Of a stretch of DNA of 11,875 nt, positions 7,416 through 11,875 are shown one piece after another. This DNA is from CAWJHE01 sp964614855 (GTDB lineage Bacteria; Chloroflexota; Anaerolineae; Anaerolineales; UBA4823), in NCBI GenBank assembly GCA_964614855.1, contig CAZTMX010000081.1, positions 1-11,875 of the forward strand, read 5' to 3'. Under the pieces are notes generated by a model, which had not been told where the DNA came from, ran no database searches, and saw nothing but the letters and a program-made list of their open reading frames with translations. Positions within the stretch are counted from its first letter, which is position 1, and each line of letters opens with the position of its first letter. The translations under genes were made by a program, and so were the position numbers.

Positions 7416-7670
7416 TTAGCGGCGTCTTAACCAGCGCAAGAGAACCAGCAGAATAATCGCACCCACCAGGGCGGTGACGATTTCATTGACTATCCCGGTT
7501 CCAATCTGGATGCCCAGGGCGCCGAAAAGCCAGCCGCCTACAAATGCACCCAAGATGCCTACGATAATTGCGCCGAGCAGGCCGACTTTAATACCCTTCA
7601 CCAGGATATCTGCGATGACCCCGGCGATCCCACCGACAATGATCCAGATAATCAATTGTTCGAGTGACAT
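7416..7670 (-). CDS. GlsB/YeaQ/YmgE family small membrane protein
   Basis: An 84-residue hydrophobic protein of the transglycosylase-associated (GlsB/YeaQ/YmgE) family, which is of unclear function and usually linked to stress responses. Three hydrophobic segments (about residues 5-22, 28-52 and 58-78) separated by glycine-rich turns (GGIAGVIAD, GGWLFGALG) and a basic RWLRRR tail fit the family. The ATG at 7668-7670 is chosen over a longer frame because AGGAG lies just upstream of it and the family starts with a short SLEQ-like end. It converges with the GNAT-MobB gene, leaving 13 bases between the stops. Confidence 0.85.
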   Translation of the reverse strand: MSLEQLIIWIIVGGIAGVIADILVKGIKVGLLGAIIVGILGAFVGGWLFGALGIQIGTGIVNEIVTALVGAIILLVLLRWLRRR

Positions 7671-7753
7671 GATTTCTCCTTTGATGATTTTCTGCAGGCT
7701 GGAAATCTCAGAGCCTGTTTTCGTATACACATCGCTCGTATAGCGAATGCTTG

Positions 7754-7772
7754 CCGTTTATATTATAAACGG
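7754..7772. promoter_or_regulatory. 19-bp palindrome overlapping a likely -10 box
   Basis: CCGTTTATA and TATAAACGG form perfect 9-bp arms around one central base. On the minus strand the palindrome contains TATAAT (7767-7762), a consensus -10 hexamer. An AATACA hexamer 18 bases further upstream is a weak -35. A start near 7755 would give the small GlsB-like gene a leader of about 85 bases. A repressor operator overlapping the promoter is a reasonable reading, but there is no direct evidence for a binder. Confidence 0.45.
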
Positions 7773-7803
7773 AAATAACCGATCATGTATTTAGCGATAT
7801 ATT

Positions 7804-9264
7804 TTACATCTTTGCGCTATCGCCCGATGTTTCTCCCATTTGAAAAGACACTGTAACCGTGCTGCCTGTTCCTTCGACACTTTGAATGGACAAACTACCT
7901 CCCTGTCCTTCAACCAGACTTTTGGCGATAGACAGGCCCAGGCCAAAGCCAGGAGATGCGGTATCCTCGGCGCGGTAAAAACGCTCAAATACATGCGCCA
8001 GTTGGTCTGCCGGAATACCTTGGCCGTGATCCTTAATAACGACCAGGATGTTATCGGTTTTCTGCTGCACGTGAACTTCCACTTTGCCTGAAGAGTGTTT
8101 TAGCGCATTGTCCAATAAAATTAAAAGCACCTGTTTCAATGCATCCCGGTCACCCTGGATGATGCATGAAACCTTAGATACTGTGAGAATCTCACGTTCT
8201 GGGGCAAGCAGCTTTGCCTGGCGAACAGCTTCATCGATGACCGGTAGCAACTCGACCGCATCATGTGCCAGGTTGCGTTTGGCGTCCGCGCGCGCCAGTA
8301 CCAGCAACTCATTCACAAGCCGGATCAAGCGGTCGCTCTCATCCACAAGATCATTCAGAATTTCTGCCTGGTCTTCAGCTGGTACAGGCGGTGTGTGGCG
8401 AAGTAACGACAGGTTGCCGCGCAGGGTGGTGAGCGGTGTTCGCAGCTCATGGGATACATCAGCTACGAAATTACGCTGCATCTCCAGCGCATGAGCGGTG
8501 CGTTGGTAGGCAGCCTCTAAACTGCTCAACATGGCGTTGAAGGTGGTTGCCAGCTGCCCCACCTCGTCCGGAGGACCTGAATAGTCCACGCGCCGGGTGA
8601 AATCCCGCTCTTTGCCAATCTGCCCCGCCGTCTGGGTAATCCGTTGGATGGGGTGCAATGTAATCCCTGAGAGCATCCATCCGATGACAAGGGCGACAAA
8701 CAGGGTGACCAGACTGGCGATAACCAGGGTGGTTGCCAGCGCCTGCAGCGACTGGTTGCGCTCGGTGAGCGGGCGGGCAATCTGAAGGATATAGGAAATA
8801 TCTGAATTCTGGATGAGCGGGCGGCTGAAAATCAACATCTCCCTTTCATCCACAATACTGGTTTCCCACCAGTTCTGCTGATCTTGCAAAGCAGATAACC
8901 CCGCATCACTCAGGGGTAACGCCTCATCGTTGCGGCCGAAGGGGCTGGCGACCAGGTTGCCGTCTGTGTCTAACACCCGAACGATTTCTCTTTCCGGGAT
9001 CTTTTGAAGCTCACTATCCCCCGAAAAAGCTTCGAAGGAGACAGGTGGCGGCTGGTCGGGTGGCGGCTGGTTGCTATCTTGTGGTGGTTTCTTATCGAGG
9101 CGCGCCAGGCTGCCCCCCACTACTTCGCTGCTGCGCACCAGTTCAGCTTTCAAGGCGTCCAGGGTTGTGTTTGCCTGGATGGTGTACAACGCAGCGCCAA
9201 AGACCGCCAGGGTAAGCCCAAGGATCATGCTGTAAATAAGAGTAAAACGCAGACGGATAGACAT
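7804..9264 (-). CDS. HAMP-containing sensor histidine kinase
   Basis: A 486-residue membrane histidine kinase. TM1 spans about residues 7-29 and TM2 about 176-198, with an extracytoplasmic sensor region between that contains a proline-rich stretch (60-75, PPPDQPPP) and no domain I recognise. HAMP follows TM2, then HisKA with H272 in DVSHELRTPL, the N box (N386 in LLDNALKH), G1 (D412-x-G-x-G), the F box (FERFYRA, 426-432) and G2 (GFGLGLS, 439-445). All catalytic motifs look intact. The start overlaps the response regulator stop by one base (TAATG), so the two are translationally coupled. It partners with that regulator, and the stimulus is unknown. The architecture resembles PhoR/MprB-type kinases. 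Confidence 0.93.
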   Translation of the reverse strand: MSIRLRFTLIYSMILGLTLAVFGAALYTIQANTTLDALKAELVRSSEVVGGSLARLDKKPPQDSNQPPPDQPPPVSFEAFSGDSELQKIPEREIVRVLDTDGNLVASPFGRNDEALPLSDAGLSALQDQQNWWETSIVDEREMLIFSRPLIQNSDISYILQIARPLTERNQSLQALATTLVIASLVTLFVALVIGWMLSGITLHPIQRITQTAGQIGKERDFTRRVDYSGPPDEVGQLATTFNAMLSSLEAAYQRTAHALEMQRNFVADVSHELRTPLTTLRGNLSLLRHTPPVPAEDQAEILNDLVDESDRLIRLVNELLVLARADAKRNLAHDAVELLPVIDEAVRQAKLLAPEREILTVSKVSCIIQGDRDALKQVLLILLDNALKHSSGKVEVHVQQKTDNILVVIKDHGQGIPADQLAHVFERFYRAEDTASPGFGLGLSIAKSLVEGQGGSLSIQSVEGTGSTVTVSFQMGETSGDSAKM

Positions 9265-9941
9265 TATTCTTCTCGCAGTACATAGCCCACACCGCGCACT
9301 GTCTGGATCAGGCGCGGTTTGCCGCCGGCTTCCAGCTTCTTACGCAAGTAGCCGATATAGATTTCCAGGACGTTGTCATCGCCTCCGAAATCGTAACCCC
9401 ATACATCGTTGAGAATTTGTGCTCGCTCCAGCACCCGGCGCGGGTGCCGTAAGAGCAGGTGGAGCAGTTTGAATTCGGTGACAGTCAGGGAAAGGGTCTG
9501 GTCGCCGCGGCGCGCCTCTCGAGTAAGAGGATCGAGTGTAACATCGCTGTAAGATGCAATCTGTGTTTCTGGTTTTGGCTCGGTGCGCCGCAGCAGGGCG
9601 TGCACACGCGCCACTAACTCGGCTGGTGCAAAGGGTTTCACCAGGTAATCGTCGGCGCCGCTTTCCAGCCCTTGGACGCGATTTTCCACCGCATCCCGGG
9701 CGGTAAGCATTAAGACTGGTATGCGGTTCTCTTCGCTGCGCAGGTGCTGAACAAGAGTCAAACCGTCCATCTTCGGCATCATCCAATCGACGATTAAAAG
9801 ATCGGGATTTTTGGCATCAATAAGCGCCAGCGCTTCCACACCGTTGCTGGCAGTTATTGCGTGCAGGTTTTCATAAACCAGCGTTCGCTGAAGCATCTTG
9901 AGTAGTTTCAAATCATCATCGACCACGAGGACTGTATACAT
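9264..9941 (-). CDS. OmpR/PhoB-family response regulator
   Basis: A 225-residue response regulator. The receiver domain has acidic D8-D10, phospho-acceptor D52 (VDWMMPKMDG), T80 and K102 (DYLVKPF). From about residue 128 is a winged-helix DNA-binding domain with the LTVTEFKLL and VWGYDFGGDDNV segments, ending in QTVRGVGYVLR. The VW-YDFGGD-NV segment is, as I recall, close to that in mycobacterial PhoP. GGGAGAAGG lies just upstream of the ATG. The upstream region has TCACAGC repeats in 11-bp steps, so autoregulation is likely. Confidence 0.94.
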   Translation of the reverse strand: MYTVLVVDDDLKLLKMLQRTLVYENLHAITASNGVEALALIDAKNPDLLIVDWMMPKMDGLTLVQHLRSEENRIPVLMLTARDAVENRVQGLESGADDYLVKPFAPAELVARVHALLRRTEPKPETQIASYSDVTLDPLTREARRGDQTLSLTVTEFKLLHLLLRHPRRVLERAQILNDVWGYDFGGDDNVLEIYIGYLRKKLEAGGKPRLIQTVRGVGYVLREE

Positions 9942-9976
9942 AAACCTTCTCCCTTTGCCATCTTACCATAAACCCT

Positions 9977-9982
9977 ACTATA
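9977..9982 (-). promoter_or_regulatory. Candidate -10 of the response regulator-kinase operon
   Basis: On the minus strand this reads TATAGT (5 of 6 consensus). No good -35 lies at the usual distance. Instead the nearest TCACAGC box ends 9 bases upstream, the layout expected when an OmpR/PhoB-type activator substitutes for the -35. The leader to the ATG would be about 29 bases. Confidence 0.5.
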
Positions 9983-9990
9983 GACGAAAA

Positions 9991-10010
9991 AGCTGTGAAC
10001 AAGCTGTGAA
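9991..10010 (-). promoter_or_regulatory. Response regulator boxes, left pair
   Basis: Two exact copies of AGCTGTGAA (9991-9999 and 10002-10010) lie 11 bases apart. On the minus strand they read TTCACAGC, or TCACAGC-N4-TCACAGC. They face the response regulator gene. An 11-bp direct repeat is the standard binding mode of OmpR/PhoB-family dimers. Confidence 0.65.
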
Positions 10011-10031
10011 ACCGGGGTCTCTTCGATGACC

Positions 10032-10072
10032 TTCACAGCGATCTCACAGCCTTTTCTTGGCTCGATCACAGG
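10032..10072 (+). promoter_or_regulatory. Response regulator boxes, right array
   Basis: On the plus strand TCACAGC occurs at 10033-10039 and 10044-10050 (11-bp step) and TCACAGG at 10066-10072, two further 11-bp steps along. The intermediate position (10055-10061, TCTTGGC) is a degenerate match. The array faces the DUF4956 gene and points opposite to the left pair, so the regulatory region is roughly mirror-symmetric around 10021. Confidence 0.6.
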
Positions 10073-10081
10073 TTGGCTTTT

Positions 10082-10087
10082 TAGAAT
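10082..10087 (+). promoter_or_regulatory. Candidate -10 of the DUF4956 gene
   Basis: TAGAAT (5 of 6 consensus) lies 9 bases after the last TCACAGG box, mirroring the spacing at the divergent promoter. No convincing -35 exists, which fits activator-dependent transcription. Confidence 0.45.
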
Positions 10088-10135
10088 GGGTCTGTTACTC
10101 GAAGATACCAGATCAATTTTGAAAGGATGACGTAT

Positions 10136-10816
10136 ATGGAAATTTTTGAATTTCAAGAGCTGAGCAGCGAATTCGCGCTGCTGGATGTGGCGCTGGTGAT
10201 GCTGTTGAGTTTTCTTCTGACCAGTTTTATCGGATGGATTTACAAGATCACACACCGAGGCGCCTCGTACACGCAAAGTTTTGTCTTCTCACTTGTGTTA
10301 AACGGTATGGTGGTCGCCCTGGTGATGATGATTATCGGATCGAATATTGCCCGGGCTTTTTCTCTGGTGGGTGCCCTATCCATCATCCGTTACCGCAACG
10401 CGGTCAAAGAGACACGTGATGTTGGCTTTATCTTCCTTACCATGGCGATTGGTATGGCTGTGGGTACCCGCTTCTATTTGCTGGCTATTGCCGCGGCTGT
10501 TGTGATCAGCCTGGTGATTTTATTAATGACCCGCTTTAACTGGTACACCCGAGAAATGGCCACCCAGATTTTACGTGTGCAGATGCCAGATGGGCTGCAA
10601 TTTGACTCGCTGTTGGATAATATCTTCTTAAAGTACACCCATGTGTCCGAATTGATCAGCGCTGACAGCCTGAATTCCGGCACGATGACCGAGCTCACCT
10701 ACAGTATCGGGTTAAAGAGACCCAACCAGGTGCAGGATTTCTTGAATGAAATTAAGAAAGCCAATGGGAATAATAAAGTCAGCCTGATGGCAGGCTATAA
10801 CAGCACGGATTTCTAA
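10136..10816 (+). CDS. DUF4956 family membrane protein
   Basis: A 226-residue protein of the DUF4956 family. The N-terminal two thirds contain about four hydrophobic segments (near residues 15-35, 48-68, 93-108 and 110-130). The family signature ARAFSLVGALSIIRYRNAVK follows the second, with RDVGFIFLTMAIGMAVGTRFY after it. The C-terminal third is a soluble alpha/beta region. The ATG at 10136 is preferred over 10127 because AAAGGA at 10122-10127 gives an 8-base spacing. The molecular function is unknown; in other genomes DUF4956 genes often sit beside VTC-type (CYTH) polyphosphate polymerase and CotH genes, neither of which is seen here. The divergent response regulator probably controls it. 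Confidence 0.88.
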   Translation: MEIFEFQELSSEFALLDVALVMLLSFLLTSFIGWIYKITHRGASYTQSFVFSLVLNGMVVALVMMIIGSNIARAFSLVGALSIIRYRNAVKETRDVGFIFLTMAIGMAVGTRFYLLAIAAAVVISLVILLMTRFNWYTREMATQILRVQMPDGLQFDSLLDNIFLKYTHVSELISADSLNSGTMTELTYSIGLKRPNQVQDFLNEIKKANGNNKVSLMAGYNSTDF

Positions 10817-10830
10817 GGAAGGAGCTTCCA

Positions 10831-10959
10831 ATGGATATGAGATTTCGCAGGTACTATCCGATTATCGTGGCCCTGGTTACGGTCTTCGCCTTTCTAAGCC
10901 TTGTTATTGGTGACCAGCCTGTTGTGGCATACACCTTTGGTTTTGTGCTTGGCTTATAA
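10831..10959 (+). CDS. Small single-span membrane protein (42 aa)
   Basis: An ATG at 10831 with a strong SD (AAGGAAGGAG, 6-base spacing) opens a 42-codon frame ending in TAA. The product starts MDMRFRRYYP, followed by a hydrophobic stretch (residues 11-26), a short polar GDQP loop and a second weakly hydrophobic end. The basic N-terminus predicts an inward-facing membrane anchor. It begins 14 bases after the DUF4956 stop and ends before a terminator, so it is the last gene of that two-gene operon. No family is recognised. The good SD and operon position argue that it is real. Confidence 0.65.
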   Translation: MDMRFRRYYPIIVALVTVFAFLSLVIGDQPVVAYTFGFVLGL

Positions 10960-10998
10960 GGATTATTCTTCGCTGAAAATATTGATAAATAAAATGAG

Positions 10999-11052
10999 GA
11001 CGCAGCAACCAAATTGAGTATAGGGTACTCAATAGGTTTGCTGCGTCTTTTT
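10999..11052 (+). terminator. Strong intrinsic terminator, probably bidirectional
   Basis: GACGCAGCAA (10999-11008) pairs with TTGCTGCGTC (11038-11047), and TTGAGTA (11014-11020) pairs with TACTCAA (11026-11032) around a 5-base loop. TTTTT follows at 11048-11052. It ends the DUF4956 operon. On the minus strand the hairpin is followed by an ATTTTATTTAT stretch, so it may also stop transcription from the minus-strand gene at 11097-11321. Confidence 0.85.
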
Positions 11053-11062
11053 ATACCAACTG

Positions 11063-11100
11063 GTAGAAAGAGAAACAGACTCTGTGATCTGTTTTTCTAC
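11063..11100 (-). terminator. Weak hairpin at the 3' end of the 74-aa gene
   Basis: AAACAGA (11073-11079) pairs with TCTGTTT (11088-11094), extended by GTAGAA/TTCTAC with a 4-base bulge. On the minus strand it starts at the stop codon of the small gene and is followed by a T-rich CTCTTTCT tract. It is AT-rich and imperfect, and could be an accessory terminator. Confidence 0.35.
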
Positions 11101-11321
11101 GCCACGCGCTTGTTAATTTCAACGAGTAAAGCCTCAGCCTTATCCTTGGTCAGACCAAATTGAGCAGCCTGGGGCATTGCCAGTACCATATTGAGCGACA
11201 TGGGCTTGGCCATCTCAATCAACGGGTTGGTGGAAAGACCAGGTACATATTGGTCCATGACTACCTTTGCTTGTGGATCCTTCAAGAGATCGCCTATTGT
11301 CGTGTCGAGTGTGTATGCCAT
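11097..11321 (-). CDS. Stand-alone small helical domain protein (74 aa)
   Basis: A 74-residue protein with SD GGGAG six bases or so before its ATG. The sequence TIGDLLKDPQAKVVMDQYVPGL followed by a PMSLNMVL segment resembles a short all-helical module that I recall at the C-terminus of some bacterial glycoside hydrolases and esterases, where its role is unclear. Here it is encoded alone, with no signal peptide or membrane segment. It is flanked by terminator hairpins on its 3' side and a 92-base gap on its 5' side, so it is probably monocistronic. The family assignment is from memory and tentative; that the gene is coding is well supported by SD and composition. Confidence 0.75.
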   Translation of the reverse strand: MAYTLDTTIGDLLKDPQAKVVMDQYVPGLSTNPLIEMAKPMSLNMVLAMPQAAQFGLTKDKAEALLVEINKRVA

Positions 11322-11380
11322 TGTATTCTCCCTTCAAAAAGATAATTGGTTGATTGTCTATTGTTAACTACATGAAACTT

Positions 11381-11386
11381 ATTCTA
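11381..11386 (-). promoter_or_regulatory. Possible -10 of the 74-aa gene
   Basis: On the minus strand this reads TAGAAT, giving a leader of about 50 bases to the ATG at 11321. The -35 region (a TAACAT hexamer 16 bases upstream) is poor, so this is only a candidate. Nothing else stands out in the gap 11322-11413. Confidence 0.3.
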
Positions 11387-11413
11387 TCACGAAGCGAGAC
11401 GTATGTTACCGCC

Positions 11414-11875
11414 TTACGATTCGGTCTCGTTTGTTTCTTCAATTATTTTCACCTCTTCCGGCTCCGGCGCGCTGCCTTCCATGCGCCCTGCAGTGCCGTG
11501 GAATAGCTCCCAGCCCTGGCTGAACATCACCACCTGAGCGGTCAGCATCCACAGCAAAACCAGGGTGAGCGCAATCGCTCCGTAATTGATAATTGTGTTC
11601 TGGTTGGTCTGTAAACCGGTGAGGATCGATTTGACATTGTCCATGGAAGATTCGGATTGTCCGATCATGGTTTCATATTCACTGAGGCTGGCAGAGATCA
11701 TTGAAACGCTGTCCGCCATGGTAACCAGGCTGGACTGGATGGTTTCCAGAGAGTCATCCGCTTTGTCGAGGTTTACTGCCATCTCGGAGAAGGTTTGCGG
11801 CAGGTCTTCAAATTGAACCGCGATATCTCCCAGCGATTTCGCCAGCGGAACTTCCGGGTCGTACGTGGATGTGGG
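11414..11875 (-). CDS. Coiled-coil membrane protein, 5'-truncated
   Basis: The minus-strand frame is open to the right edge of the window, 31 codons beyond the first in-window ATG at 11782, so the start lies outside. The visible 153 residues begin with an amphipathic, Ser/Met/Asp-rich helical stretch with heptad-like spacing of hydrophobic residues (TFSEMAVNLDKADDSL onwards), suggesting a coiled coil. One transmembrane helix follows (around YGAIALTLVLLWMLTAQVV) and then a short Glu-rich tail. The heptad region recalls chemoreceptor- or MCE-type helices, but no signature is present. Function is unknown. Confidence 0.75.
   Translation of the reverse strand, partial: PTSTYDPEVPLAKSLGDIAVQFEDLPQTFSEMAVNLDKADDSLETIQSSLVTMADSVSMISASLSEYETMIGQSESSMDNVKSILTGLQTNQNTIINYGAIALTLVLLWMLTAQVVMFSQGWELFHGTAGRMEGSAPEPEEVKIIEETNETES

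Noticed and set aside
7400..7422. AAACG/CGTTT and CCG/CGG short inverted repeats between the convergent stops
   Set aside because: Stems of 5 and 3 bp without a following T-tract are too weak to call a terminator.
9991..10072. Short TCACAGC repeats as a CRISPR or mobile-element repeat
   Set aside because: The unit is only 7-8 bases in 11-bp steps and in two opposing orientations, which fits transcription factor boxes and not a CRISPR array or IS end.

Overview
The window reads as a bacterial chromosome segment of moderate GC content with compact, often overlapping genes and clear Shine-Dalgarno sites. Gene content (W/Mo-bis-MGD oxidoreductase, COG1964 radical SAM enzyme, CCG-type Fe-S protein, ferredoxin-DUF169 fusion, DUF4956 membrane protein) points to an anaerobic or facultative bacterium. 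My best guess is a Chloroflexota member of the Anaerolineae type, but that is an impression from protein style, not a measurement. No tRNA, rRNA, CRISPR array, IS element or phage gene is visible.

Region 1 (1-7402, plus strand) is a tight block of seven same-direction genes. In order: the C-terminal part of a CCG-domain (HdrB/HdrD/GlpC-like) Fe-S protein; a COG1964 radical SAM enzyme related to the MJ0619/Tes group; a DMSO-reductase-family Mo/W enzyme resembling acetylene hydratase but lacking its key Asp; a DUF2064 GT-A-fold protein; a two-[4Fe-4S] ferredoxin fused to DUF169; a flavoredoxin-type FMN protein; and a GNAT-MobB fusion. The first five genes overlap or nearly abut, and the last two follow after gaps of under 50 bases. 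The block looks like one operon for a pterin-cofactor Mo/W enzyme with its own electron-transfer proteins (CCG, ferredoxin, flavin) and cofactor maturation (MobB). The substrate cannot be read from the sequence. This is the best candidate for an undescribed system here.

Region 2 (7416-9941, minus strand) holds a small GlsB/YeaQ-type membrane protein and a two-component system in the order response regulator then histidine kinase, with a 1-base stop/start overlap.

Region 3 (9942-10135) is a divergent regulatory region. It carries TCACAGC repeats in 11-bp steps pointing outward towards both promoters, with the last box on each side 9 bases from a -10-like hexamer. The layout predicts that the response regulator controls its own operon and the divergent DUF4956 gene.

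Region 4 (10136-11875) contains the DUF4956 membrane protein, a 42-residue single-span membrane peptide, a strong bidirectional-looking terminator, a stand-alone 74-residue small domain protein on the minus strand, and the C-terminal part of a coiled-coil/transmembrane protein that runs off the right edge.
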